Assembly: GCA_963931865.1 (NCBI GenBank)
Contig: OZ007505.1
Coordinates: forward strand, 20,043,139-20,107,138
DNA from: Axinella damicornis
Taxonomy: Eukaryota; Porifera; Demospongiae; Axinellida; Axinellidae
Length of the DNA: 64,000 bases
Reading direction: 5' to 3'
Numbering within the stretch: the first letter of the stretch is position 1; the number at the start of each line of letters is the position of its first letter. Of this stretch, positions 22,601 through 36,400 are shown piece after piece. Both the position numbers and the translations under genes were made by a program. The notes beneath the pieces are model-generated. The model was given only the letters and a program-made list of their open reading frames with translations. It searched no databases and was not told the DNA's origin.

Positions 22601-25600
22601 GAATGTTGTGGGAGAGGAGCACCTACAATGGTGGTGTGCGTTGAATGCATGAAAATGTGTTGTCTTGGGGGAAGAATTCTGTAGTTAAAGCCTTTACTAT
22701 AAGAAGGAATGCTTTCCACCCCTCCTCCTCCCCTCCCACCAATTCCTAGATATACAGATTTTACACACTTGCAGAAATCACAATTAACCTCTTGTTTTCG
22801 TTTATACATAAATAGGGCAAACACTCAAGATGACCAGAGTATGCAGTACTTGAAGCAATTTGTAGATGCTTGCCAGTGCTTCATAGGGTACTCACCTGCA
22901 GTGACGAGTTCCATACATTCTCGGCCCATCTATCACCGAATTATGTGGAGTAAGTTGTCTATGATCAATATGGTGGTAGGGCAACCATGCACTTGAATAA
23001 GGGGTGAGTTAAGGTATGAATGAATTTATTATCATAGAGTCGGTAGACTCTATATGTAGGGATACAACGGACGCGCAATTGAAGCTAATCCAAAAAAATC
23101 TTCCCAAATCTCTCCAAATCTCAAAAACGGGCGGCAAATAAGCCTTTATGACAACTTACTATTCGTCTTCGAGTGTTTTCCTGGCCCAGAAGACTCCCAG
23201 TGTCGTGAATAACCGTAGCGAAAGTACCGCGCCAAAAAGTCGCCAAACTGCCAAAATCGGTTTTCTTCTTCTTCTTCTTCAAGTTCTTCTTCTTCTTCTT
23301 TCTTCAGACGGGCTAGTTCAAATTTGGCCGACTCCCTCACGACGGTGTTTGCACAAAACAGCAGCATTTTACACTGAGCAGTGCACGACCCCATCGCTTT
23401 TTGGCTACTTCGAAGTCTCACGAGGTGCTTGAAACCACCCACTCGATAACTATGGCTTCATGTGCGACGCCATTTTCTTCATATGTGTGCATGCGTAGAG
23501 CAACTTTGAACTCAAAATTGTGTACTGTGTGCGGAGTGAATGCTATCAAGCATGCTGCTATAAAAATGAGGTAAACAAGTGTAAAAAACATTAAAAATGT
23601 ATGGAGATGTAGGGATAACAGAACAGCAAAAAGTATGAAAACAAGCAGGGATGATGGCATAAAACAGTTCAGTATACAACACCCTACATACTTTTCTCAT
23701 TATACATGTATTATGTGGAAAGATATGTGAACTGTTTTATGCCATCATCCCTGCTTGTTTTCGTACTTTTTGCTGTTCTGTTATCCCTACATCTCCATAC
23801 ATTTTTAATGTTTTTTACACTTTTATTATAAGTTATGGTTGAATTTGCTGGAATGGTAGTGAACTGAAACAAGCTGATGAAAAGTAGTGTAGCACATTAC
23901 CGTATATCTTCTAAAAATTCGGCAGCCCTAATTATTCGGCACCCCTTCATGCAAATGGGAAAAATTGTCTCTAATTTCGGCAAGGGAATTCCCCGGAATT
24001 TAATCTCTAATTGTAACACATTTTCGGCAGCTTGCCGTCCTCTCCGAAAGAGATGGCTTATACTAGCCAGTCAACGAGAGAGATCGGTGAGTTCAGCGCT
24101 GTTTAATAGCCCCAAACGGTGAAAGATCCAAGCTGTCGCCATTGCACACGAGCCCCTGGAAGATCGCGTTTGACGTGCCACGTTGACTCCAGTTCGTCCA
24201 ATTGGTGAAAGCCCTGCGCTGAACTACACTTGCAAACCTCTGAGTCGTGCCCTGGCCCTGAGAGTCAACACAGATGAACAGAGTACGACACGGGGTGAGT
24301 ATCGATCGTACATCTAGCCTAGCCTGCATGCGGCACAGTTCGAGATCGTTCGCTTCGTATGCTGACAATTCCGACGCAGGTGCTAGTCAAAAGTATGGAG
24401 TGCCACAGTCTGTACCAAGAGGAAAGACTACATAGCTTGCCCTACCGGTAGGCTGCTCGATCTTGATACTTGAATCTCGAGTGAAAAAAAAAACCTGACC
24501 GACTGCGGGTAGCACTTTTAATTATTCGGCACTTTTGCATTTTGGAACAAATTTGCAATTTTACTTCCAATTATTTCGGCAAGGCTTGTGAATAATCATA
24601 AAAACCTGCCGAATTTTTTACGGTACTTTGTGGCATAGCTAATTATGTCGTACCTGACATTTGTGTGGAACCAGTGCGCCTATACGGTAGTACATGATTG
24701 CAGCTATTTACATATCCTGCTCAATCTTTCACATTTCCAGCAACTATTGTGGTAGCCTGCTCCCAGAAGAGTAAAGACCACACTAATGTTGATTCAATTT
24801 GGAACAGCAACGTCGTGACAGTGAGTTTGGTTACCATTATTTCCCAAGTATAATTGTAGGTTCCTAATTTAAACTTACAGTGTTTTAAGAAACTAGGCAT
24901 GCAGATGTTTGCATCTGCATTGGACCTGAGTGAGCTGTCTACGCTTATGTACTGGACAGTGGTGAGTAATATGGTAAGCATAATGCGCTTTGATCTTTAG
25001 AACTTATAATGAGGTCCAATAGAAACCTCAAAAAAATTTGTTTTTTCATACAAAGAAACTGAGATGCCGGTTTTTGCACTCAAGCAGGTCTCTTAGTGAC
25101 CTTCAGGATGCAAAGCATCTATCAGGCCTCTAAAACAGCTACTCAGCCCTATTAAGTCGTTGAGTTGCTGGTGTATTGTTAGTCTATCAAATTTCTCTTG
25201 CTCTGGAAATTGGGGGCGAGGCGAAGACCTTCTCCCGTTCTTCCCTATGCCCCACCCCCAACTTCCAGAGCAAGAGATATTTGGTCTAGCTCGATAGACT
25301 AGTGTATCGTCTGGTCAGTCTGTATCATCTTCAATCTCTGTCTGGTTGTTAGTCTCGTACTTGTACTACAGAATGATGCTTTTTTTTCTTTTCTCTATAC
25401 GAGTTTTACACCGATGCACACAGAGTGACTGGTGTAAGGATAAAGCCACCTAGCCATGAGGCTAATATGAAGGCTCTCCTGGGAAGGGAAACCAGAAACC
25501 TGGAGAAAAACCCTTCCTTGGTGCAACTGGTGGGACTCGAACCTGTGGCCTCTCACACCACAGTCGAGTGCTTTAACCACTTGGCCACACAGCTATGTAT

Positions 25601-27266
25601 AGAAATCATGCAAACTAAGAACGACAGGGTGGAAACTGACATTGGAATGGAATTTCAATTCAGAATATAAGGTGGAAGTCAGAATAGCAATAGAGTGGAA
25701 GTTTGAATTCAGAATATAGGGTGGAAGTTTGAATTCAGAATATAGAGTTGAAACTTCAACTCTATATTCTGAATTCAAACTTCCATTCCGACTTCGGAAG
25801 TCGGAATGGAAGTTTGAATTCAGAATATAGAGTTGAAGTTTGAATTCAGAATGTAGGGTTGAAGTTTGAGGAGCTGTACGGCTAATCTGGGACACCAATA
25901 GGCTGCATATTTATTTATTGGTATTAATATCCATACCCTTACACTGCCTAGCTTCCTCACACAGCAGACGTAATAATCCTTGGAATATTTCTCCTGTTCC
26001 ACCACCTTGTCTATCCATGCTAACTGTATGGAACCACTCTGCCTCTAGTAGGCACAATTCCCATTGTTAGGCACAATTCCCAATGCTATGCTGTCAAAGA
26101 GAATACCCCAAAAGACCAAGCATCGTGTTGATCCTTCGCATTTATCTGCAAGAGGAACTCCGCATGCCTGGCTCATAAATTGCAGTCATATAATATTATA
26201 CAACACCAGGATTATCCACGCCATGGTCTTATTATAATCCATTGTACTGTAATTGCACCGGCAATTGCCTTAAGGTAGCATTATACCTTTACCGTTAGGG
26301 TACCTTTAACCGTCGGGGCCCCGAATTCAGAATGTAGGGTTGAAGTTTGAGGAGCTGTACGGCTAATCTGGGACACCAATAGGCTGCATATTTATTTATT
26401 GGATGGCTTTCACTATTAGCGTAAGTTGTCCATACCATTATGCTGTTGCATAAATTTTCATCAAAAAAAAAGGAAGTCGGAAGTCGGAAGTGGAAGTTTG
26501 AACTCAGAAGTGAGAGCAGAGTTGAAGTGGATAACCCTTCTGGGCCACCATAGTTTCAACACAATTATTATACGTTTGTGTCAGTCAAAAATGATGATGG
26601 TGTAGTCAGAATCTCTCCATGTCCTCCACTGTGCCCAGCAATTTTGGAGTTTTATTTCCCTACCAGTAGTGTAATTTGGCAGATCATGAGAGACATGGCA
26701 AGTCATGCAAATTACGAATGCTGAATTCTATCACAAAAATAGACATGCAGCCTATTGGTGTCCCAGATTACCTGTACATGCAGCTCCTGTAATAGTAAAA
26801 TGTGCTACGATTCTACTTCAAACTTCTACCCTACATTCTGAATTCAAATTTCGACCCTACATTTCTGAATTCAAACTTCAACCCTACATTCTGAATTCAA
26901 ACTTCCACCCTATATTCTGAATTCAAACTTCCACCCTATATTCTGAATTCAAACTTCCACCCTACATTCTGAATTCAAACTTCCACCCTATATTCTGAAT
27001 TCAAACTTCCACCCTACATTCTGAATTTAAACTTCCACCCTATATTCTGAATTCAAACTTCCACCCTATATTCTGAATTCAAATTTCCACCTAACCATTC
27101 CAACGTCAGTTTTCTACCCTGTCGTTCTTAGTTCAAATGATTAGCATGTACGTACATGGCATCTGTATTACGTACAAGAAAATTACTTGTATTACAAGAA
27201 ATACAAGAAAGCACAGAATCAGTTGGTTTGAGAACCCCTGCTCGAAGTAAATGAGCAGGGTTATCA

Positions 27267-27303
<37 letters not shown>

Positions 27304-27394
27304 ATTGAATAGTGCGCGGCAGTGCGCCATTTAGGGGGGGTCTGGGTTTGGAATCACTAAGGGGAGGGGGCAAGCATTTTCAAGGAGAGGCACA

Positions 27395-27451
<57 letters not shown>

Positions 27452-30400
27452 AGGAACCCTGTAAATGAGGAGTTCATCTCACGAAAGATGATGCAGCTGG
27501 TGTGAAGGAGGGAGAGAATTAACAACGACAAGACATTGAAGATGATAGAGATTGACCAGCAACTCAACGAACCCATGAGTGCAGATTGGTTGTGATGTAC
27601 ACACGATCCTTGTGTGCATGCTTGTTAATTTGGAAGTCGGAAGTAGAATTCAGAGGTAGAAAGTCGGAAGTTGGAAGTCGGAAGTGGAAGTTAGAACTCA
27701 GAAGTGAGAAGTGGATGACCCTTGTGGGCCACCGTACATAGACGTCTTTGTGACTTACCAATCGATGCTGCTTCCCAGAAATCGGTAGTGCGCTGCAGCT
27801 AGGCAATTATGTAATGCAAAGCACACTGCATGCACAGCCTTATGTAGTACACAGCTAAATTATGCCATGGCTTACAATGATAACGAGAACTGGTATGCAA
27901 TAACCAGCTTTCATTTCATAGTCCAACCTCTTCCGTAGCACTTCCTCCAGAGCTATTCCAGTACTTTCCTGTTCAAGGTACCGTATTTCCGTGATCAAAT
28001 GCCGCGGCTACTATTTATTTCTACACGTGATTTACTGCGGTTACTATTCGAGGGCGGCCACTAATCAAAGGCGGTGTTTATTAAACTCAGCATAAACAAG
28101 GAAGTGTGGAAACGGATTGGAGCACCGTGTATGCACAAAGAAGAAGTTTTGTTCAGCCCTGGGCCATGCAGTACTGTCATAATCATTCCGACAAAACGGT
28201 AGGAAACACCAAAGCCATTACTGTCATGAAAGATTTTGACGTCGCTCGCCCCCCCGTGCCTCAACCTCAGATAACGGCAAACGCTTAGACAACTCTCGGG
28301 AATATAACCAACAATTAGTTCTCCTCTCTTTACGCTCACGGCAAAACAGTCACGGTCCTCGATGGCTAGACAAAGCGCTTCGGTCGATCGTCGACCGTTC
28401 GAATACTAGCTGCGGCTACTAAACAAGGGCGGCGTTTATTTCATTCAGCCCTTCTGGAGGTGCGGCTATTATTCGAGGGCAGCCACTAATCGAGAATCGA
28501 GTGTGGCGTTTGATCGCGTAAATACAGTAATAGAGTGGGTGTACTTTCAAGTAATAAATGACCCTTTCAACAACTTGTCATGAAATTTGGGAGTGGGTGT
28601 ATTTTCAAGGGTGAGCATATTATTGGGAGATTACGTATGTACCCTCTCGCCTCCTTTGGTGGCTTCATGCACACTTAATATTACCCACTTTTCTGTACTT
28701 CTTTTATATTAGCACTGTGTTCGCTACAAAGATCTTGCTCGTGTCAAGGATCTTGAGGATGGCATTAAACTTATGAAGCTGATGCACTTCTCGCCAGTCC
28801 AAATGATATCAAATGATGGACTTGCCATATGTCTACTTCCAGAGGAAGGAAAAACTGTTCTGTCCTTTAGAAGACTTGGGTAAGTACAAGTTCCCATTGA
28901 AATATTCATATTCTCCAGTAACTACTACTGCTGTATAGACACCCCCTGGGTACGTGTCCTCCCACCCCCATTTTGCTTGATTTGGCCTCACTTGCTATTA
29001 CAATATACATCTTTGAATCTGCGGACGATAATTATGTTACTAGGAAGGAAACACGGTTGATGTGCATAGAAATAATCATGTGAATGAAAAAGATGTTGGC
29101 CATGTTGCATCCTTAAACTTTCTATCCTACCTAGTTTATATAGCTCTGAACTAGTAACTAGTATGACCTGCGTCTGTAGTTATACTAGTGGGTTTCGGGT
29201 AATGTTCTCGCCATGGGTGTACCTGCTTATCTTGAAAGTACGTATGGTCAGTGCTTGAAATAAAACCATACTATACAGCAAGAAATTTGGTGTTTCATGA
29301 ACTACACATTATGAAGAGATCGGCAAATTAGCATCACACTCCTAGTACCGTATAATTTCTAATAATTACTCCCTGTTAATTCATACACCGCCACTTCCGA
29401 GAAAAAAATGGTAGTTTATGTACTCTAATCAATTCGTACACGTAAAAATGAATTCTAATCATTCGTACAGCAGGTCGGTTTGAGTTTTATCATGGCTGAT
29501 GGTTGAGACGGTGGAGCCGGAGGAGGTGAAGGGCCCTTGTTATCTCGAAGAAAGACAACAGCACAGCCGTTTACATTGTCCAGGTGTACTTCTCGGGCTG
29601 ACCGCCATTGTTCAAGCGCATGTTTCGACTGTCAGCTCTCAGGATAGGCCCGTGAAGATTCTGACTGGACCGTTGTGATCGCTGTCCTGTACTGGCACTT
29701 ACCCTCGTGGCGAAACTGTGAGCACTAATAATTTGTTTGTCTTCCGTTCGGCATCCCCTTTACTCGCTTCGACAGCTTGTGGAGGTCCAAGTGCAGGGGC
29801 GGATACAGGATTTCTGAAAGGGGGGGGCACCGTATATGAAACGCTGCCGGAGGCAGTGCATAGAGGCGCATAGCGCCGATCAGTCTGCGCGAAGCGCGGA
29901 AAAAATTTTTCGCCTTCATTTTTCACTTCTCAGGATGGGCTCTCGTGGCACCTTCGCGCTTTGCACTGCAAGTTCCAGATGTACGAGGATTGCAGGTCCC
30001 AGGGCCGGCATGAGCTTCTTCCTTGCTTATTTCGCTCACGAACGTAATACGTACGTACACGGAGGGGTATACTGGATGGTGGTCTCGTTCCCAAGCCGTT
30101 CGGTTTCAGGCAACGCACGATATTGCGAGCTGAGGAGGCCATGGCGCCAGGCCAGGAGTTGTAACGTAGCGGCAGCTAGCTATATAAAATTCTCTAGCCA
30201 GGGGGGGGGCACCGGCCCCCCTGGCCCCCCCCCTGGATCCGCCACTGAAGTGTCTCATGTCTCCTGGCCTGGCGTTCTACGATTCCTCTATAATTATTCG
30301 TACACCCCCCCGTTTCCGGAACTATTTGGTAATTTACATACTCTAATCAATTCGTACAGCTAAAATGAAATGAATAAAAAGTGTACGAATAATTGGGGCG

Positions 30401-33400
30401 AGCCTGAGTGAGCCACACATAGACGTGTAAAATGGAAACAGTGTCTGTATGTCTGTATGTCTGTATGTATGCTTATCTCACATTGCATGGGCTGATCAAA
30501 CGTGCCGGTAGTCACTGTAAACGTGCTACAGCAAAAGGGGCCATGTATTTATTTCCCTTTGATGTTTAAATTTGATACAGGCCCTGAACCAGGGCATGTA
30601 TATCCCTTTGATACATGCCCTGGGAAGCCCCACTGTTCACGGTTTGTTCAACTGCTTGGTCGTAGCATTGTGAACGTCAAAAGTCACACAGATCAGTGGA
30701 GAATTATGTAGCTAAGCAGTCTGTAGTCTAGATCAACAGTTCAGAAGTAGCTAGGTATTCACGCGCAAGTGCTATGGGTCTATGCAATAGATGGACGGTC
30801 GGCACAGAGCTTTCAGCTACTATTGCTTTGCTTCATGCTGTATGCACACTCTCGTGTGGCCAGAACCAACCGAGACCAGAAACTAATGGAGTTAGATCCT
30901 TACAGCTCCCCTCACGTTCAGTCGTTTTGTCTTCAGTCCCTTTGCCTTTACGGGAGCACTAGGCTTCTCTCTTCGCTTTCCTTCTATGTTTAAACCTCTT
31001 TGACTAACCTTGAAGACAGCCCTTCTTTGTATTTCCAACGAGGGAGTCGTCCCATTTTCTCGCTGTCACACCATCTGTTGCAGAGTATAGACCCAATACG
31101 CCTCGAGAATCGCGCGAACAACTAGCTACTTGCTTCTCAATGGCGACATCAGCTACTATGCCACCAGCTAGCTAGCTAATATACACTGAACTGAAGCCAG
31201 ACTAAACCGTGCTGCAGTATGATGCAAGCGGTTACCAAGGAGACTCCGTAGCAACCGTGCTGCAGTATGACGTAGCCACAGTAAGAGATAAGCCAGTTAG
31301 ATCACGCCTAGTCGGGATTCGCACCCTCGTGCTCGTGACTGTAAATCGGATACATCCCTCCTAGGCGTGATATAACTATAACGTAGTCATACCTTAAATA
31401 AACACTTCTGCAAATAACCAAAGTTCCTTGTGTCATGATAATTCACATGTGCTCGCTCAACAATGAAGCACTCAACAAGTTAAGTACGAATCGTGAACTG
31501 TTGGATGGCTACAACAGGGACGGAGACCACTTTCGAGTCTACCTCTTCAATGGATACAGCGATGCGCGCTACCGCACGGCAACAAAGACTGTGAACGTGC
31601 GACTTCTGACCGATCTAGCTAGCTAGCTACAAGTTCACCGATCGTGACTCGCGACTGCACGGTTGCTCACTGTGTTGAAGTCACTGACTCGTAGACCTAG
31701 CTACCTTTGCTCTTCAATGGCTACAGTCATGGGAGCTACTGCATAGCGAAAGAAGACAGCGAGGCCACTTGGAATGTGCACCCGTGACAATCAACATAAT
31801 TTTTCCCATGAAGGGCCCCGCATGGATCCGTTGCCAGGGGATTCCGGGCCATGCCCAAGGATGAAGAGGAGCTTTGGGAGGCAACGTTTTGCCAGCCTGA
31901 CATGCTACACAAGCCTTGACGCTGTCTTCTGGCTGCTTGTCAAGGTTAGGCCACCAAACATGGCTACGAGCTAAGGACTTCATCCTGACAATGCCAGGGT
32001 GGCCTCTGTGCAGCTCCTGTAGCACTTCCTGGCGCAGTTTGGCTGGCACCACCACTCTTGTTCCCCAAAAGATGCTGTCACCTTCCACTGGTACTTCACT
32101 TGTACCATCATCTGACCTACCACTGCAAGAGCGCGTGACATCATTGTTTTTTCACGGCGGAGGAGGAAGAGCGTGTGACTGGCAAAAATTTGAAACAGGC
32201 GGAATCTCTGACGTGTACTAAAAATAGAACACGTGAGCTCAACACGTTAGCTTCATCACGGATATCATGCCACTGTACTCGTAGTAAAGTTGCTAGCTAG
32301 CTGTAAATGGAGCGCTCAGAGCTCACCTTGCGAAGTCTGCGTTCTCACAGCCGTTATCGACACAAAGCGGTTCGTTTTGCATTCTACCTGAGCCTGAAAG
32401 TCGGGCGGGGAGAAACGGTGGATGATTGTTTGCTCCACGAAGTACTTCGAAGTTGAAGGGGGTGGTATTGGCCCAGTTCTGTCTCTGACTGATAGTCCTC
32501 TGGCTCGAGATCGACTATTTCGCAGCTGTATCATTTCTCACGCTCTGTTCTGACCCGCAATCTTGAATACAACGTGACCGGATGTGCTATTTTTAGTACA
32601 CGCGAAAGATTCTGCTTTCACCGCGGGAGAATACGAAGTCACACGCTCTTCCTCCTCCGCCGTGAAAAAACAATGATGTCATCATGCGCTCTTGACCACT
32701 GAAATAGGTTCAGATGTGTATGTACGCAGGGTCAATGTGGGTTTGTCAAGGTATGCATTTGGAAACAATGTGTTTTGCGCCTCCTTGGAGATTAGAGATA
32801 CAGCTGCACCTGTGTCTATCTCCATTGTTACGGGCTTGCCATGATCTCTAGGGTAGCCTGGTAAGGGTGTGAAGGTTTAGACCCTACGTGAAAGATAACC
32901 TCCTCCTGTATTCTCTCCTGGCTGTTGTGGGCATGAGTCTACCCATCTGGCCTTCTGGACACGGCCTTTGAGCTTGTGAACTCCTACACACTCTAGCCAG
33001 ATGGCCCTTTTTGATGCCACGTGTGTGTGACATATGTTTTCGTGGAAACCACACTTCTGCGGGGCGTGCCCGACTTTTCCTCAGCGGTAGCATGGCTTCT
33101 GCCCTGCCTGGCTAGCACTGGCTTTAGCCTGTAACGATGGTCGGCTTTAGCCTGTAATGATGGTCGGCTTTCCATCTTGGCGACAGTTACTGTCTCGGGG
33201 GTCTTAAGTGCCTGAGCCTGCTTGTGAGCTGCCTCCATACCCTGTGCTATCTCTACAATACGTGCGAGTGTAGGCTCCACCTCTGACAGTAGGCATTTCT
33301 GGATGGCTTCACTTTGTAGACTGCACTCGAGGCGGTCTCTGAGGGCCTGGTCCAGGTAGGCGCCAAAGTTGCACTTGGAGGCCAGGCGTCTAAGCTCAGC

Positions 33401-36400
33401 CAAATATTCGGCTACTGATTCTCCAGGGGACTGATTCCTATGGTGGAAATGAAACCATTGTGCCATTATCAGTGGTTTTGGCTCAAAATGCGCCTTGAGC
33501 GCAGCTGTGATTTCTTTGTCCTTTTGGTTATGTGGCACCATTACGTCGTGTAGTAGCCATCAACATTCCCCCCAAGTACAGTTAAGAACAGTAGTACCTT
33601 TTTGTCGTCCGGTATGCTGTTGGCAGATGCAAATAGTTCAAACCTCTCGAGGTACATGGAGAACTGCTTGTTTTTGGAGTGGAAATTGTTGATCTGTCCG
33701 AAGGTAGGCATGGTTTCATCAAACACCTTGTTGCCAGTGTTAAGTCTCGTCTCTGGAGCGTGATGGTGACAGAATCAAACGTTTCTTCAAGACACACAGA
33801 CAGCATCCTTACAGTACAACTTCACTAGGCACAACCGAGCATGTGCAACATTACATCACTAAGACAGCTAATATTCATGCACCAATGCTTACACAACAGA
33901 TACAGGAATACACCATACTGAATACACCACACTACCGACAATTAGGAAGCATCTACCGATGAAGTGGAAGGCTTCTTTTGAACAGCGTTGGCTTTCATGT
34001 ATGTATGTAAGCTTCTGAAAAACGGTGCAGCTTCACTTATGGATCTTTCCAGCATTATAAGCCCAAACTCATGCTCTGGCATTGTGTGTAAATATATTGC
34101 TATAGGATGTATTAATAAAAGAAGCAGCGAGGCTGAGGCAGTTATTCATGAAGGGCGGGTTGGCACTGGGAATCCCCGGGTCAGGATGCACAATAGCATA
34201 TCTGCTATAATAACATGCATGCACCCTCAAAAGCTACTGTACAAATAGGCTAGTAGGTCAGTTGTCTACCTTCTCAATACCTGTGTATGTTCATACATGA
34301 ATTGCTGCTGACTGTGTTTGGTATTCTTCCTGGCAGGGACTTTGTGTGGAAAATTAGAGAATCCATCACTTCAGAAGCATACTTCCAAGTACTCATAGCA
34401 TCGCTGAGGGTGAAGTATGATGGTATTTTGAAAGCAGGAACACGACACACAGCTTTCTCATCACTGACAACATCTCAGAAGCCAAATTTGCTTGAAGGAA
34501 CTTTCCTAGAGGTACGATTCTGTTGAAACTATTGCCTGTGGATGTGCATACCAACACTCAAGATGTCCTTTTCCTTCTAGTGTATTATCTTTCTGAATGC
34601 TCTGATTGAAACTTGGGAACACAACAAGTGGGAGTCCGAACTCATGGACGCAGAATGTTGGAAATGGTTTGAGCTACTGCTTCGGAATTTGAAAGTATAT
34701 GAGGGAACACACCGTCCACTGATGGCACTCCTCGTCAGAACACAGCATAAAAGCACAAAGAAATATCGTAAACAAATTAAGAAACATGTAAGAAACCTCT
34801 CTAAACCATAGTCTTACTTTTACCTGCTTTAATGTGTTCACTGTAAATTTAATTTGCAGGTGTGGGAAGCAACTCGTAGTGCTAGGTTATCCATTCAAGA
34901 CTTCAGTAAACTGTTTCAAGAGTTCCTAATCTGGCCAATGGATGTAAGTCTTTCTCAGTTCAAATGAGGTATTGTTGCTTTAATCTTGCTACTGCTTTGT
35001 TCACAGTTTCTGGAGACGTATCTTGGCCAGTACAATGTATCTCAACAAGTCAGCATTGCTGATCCACAGTGGAAAACCTTTTTCACAGCTGTTTGTAGGC
35101 GGTAGGTTGTATGTAGTTGTTATTGTGTGACTGGTTTACCCAAAGTGTCGTACAGAGCCACTTTTGTATATCCAGATAAGTATACACAAGGCTGTTTAAT
35201 TCCAACTCGATAAAGTTACAGGTACACGCGTACACCAAGCGACAGCAGTAGCTACATACACTCATGCAGGCTTGAACACATTCAGGAATGCTCCCTTCTT
35301 GCAATACATTCTTCTTGTAAAGGCATGGCTGCACAGACACCTCCCACAAAGATTTATTAGTTCTGAGTGCATTCCTCAGACCATTTTGTTATGTGTAGAA
35401 CTGCTCGGGTGCGCTAAGGACAGTATTGAAGAGTCTGCGTGAAGCGGAGGAGATTACGGAAAATATGTAATTAGTCCACGGAAGCGACCTCGTTAACTTG
35501 CGATGTGAGGCAGCTCTTTGAGCACTTGTTTTGTGATCCAGAGGTGAAGCTGTGACGATGTAAATAGTTCCTCGATACCTACAGTGGTAGGGTAGTTGAG
35601 TGTAGGTGAAGGCAGTCTTTGCCCGCTTTGGACCTTGTTCCAGGATTGTGAAATCTGTCGTCAGTGCTAAGTAAGCGATGTAGGTAGTTAAGTATTTGCG
35701 ATTAGGCAGAATTCTATTCGCTCCGGTGACAGGGCTTAACTCTGCCCGATGGATGGACCGAAGGTCAAACTTGTAGATTCCCACCCCGGAGAGTCTCCAA
35801 CAACGCGTTCTCGGAAGAAAGGAGGAGAAATCCGCTGATTTGAGGTAGCCAGAATGGGTCGATTTTGCCCGTGCAGCCGCACCACGAGGTAGAACCGTTG
35901 TCCGGGATAGGATTCAGCAAATACATGTTCTTGTTAACTTCCGTACCAAGAATGAAGGCTGTCCTCCTGCTACTAGAATTCTGCCTAAAGCGTTTTAGAT
36001 AGCTGAAGGTGATGAAGTGGGCGTGAGCGTGGCCACGCCCAGTGAGTGCCAGGGGGCGGAGCTTTTGCTTTTTTGTGACCTAAGGAGCTACACTTTCAAG
36101 TAGTAGTTCTGTAGTTGGTGAATGTTCTTTAGTATTTCAGATATACAGCATCAAAATCACAACAAGATAGTGCTGTTCATGCATCCAGACAGTCCTTAAT
36201 GTACTTGAGTGGGCCAGAAGGCAGAGCTATCAATAAATGGTGTAGTGATCACTCACCCTCTCTAGCAATACGAAACAGCCTACTCTGTTACCCATACGTA
36301 CATAACTGTTAGAATGGAGGGTATTTGTTTAGTAGTCAACAAAGCAGATGCAGTTTGTAGTTAGGAAGTTCGCAGCCAAATTATTCATGCTGAGGAACCT

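Larger units (their letters stand above)
31765..33790 (-). mobile_element. Broken Ty3/gypsy-type retroelement, no RT or RNase H
   Basis: Read right to left: gag-like region, protease motif, then integrase N-terminal zinc-binding region. Reverse transcriptase and RNase H are absent. Between protease and integrase there is only a MITE (32126-32694) with a perfect 7-bp duplication, so the polyprotein had lost RT-RNase H before the MITE landed. I found no convincing LTR pair. Inactive fragment inside intron 10, antisense to the host gene. Confidence 0.85.

Noticed and set aside
25510..25593. Stand-alone tRNA gene
   Set aside because: A and B boxes are present but stem pairing is poor, and a non-tRNA body plus A-rich tail follows, so it is a SINE.
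29836..30363. 175-codon + ORF
   Set aside because: Crosses the whole CAGGGG-ended element at 29794-30247; not conserved in the related copy at 3988-4429.
31000..34000. LTR pair for the gypsy fragment
   Set aside because: I compared both flanks by eye and found no convincing direct repeat; ends remain undefined.
35389..35784. 131-codon minus-strand ORF as a separate gene
   Set aside because: No domain, low support; left as unassigned intron content.
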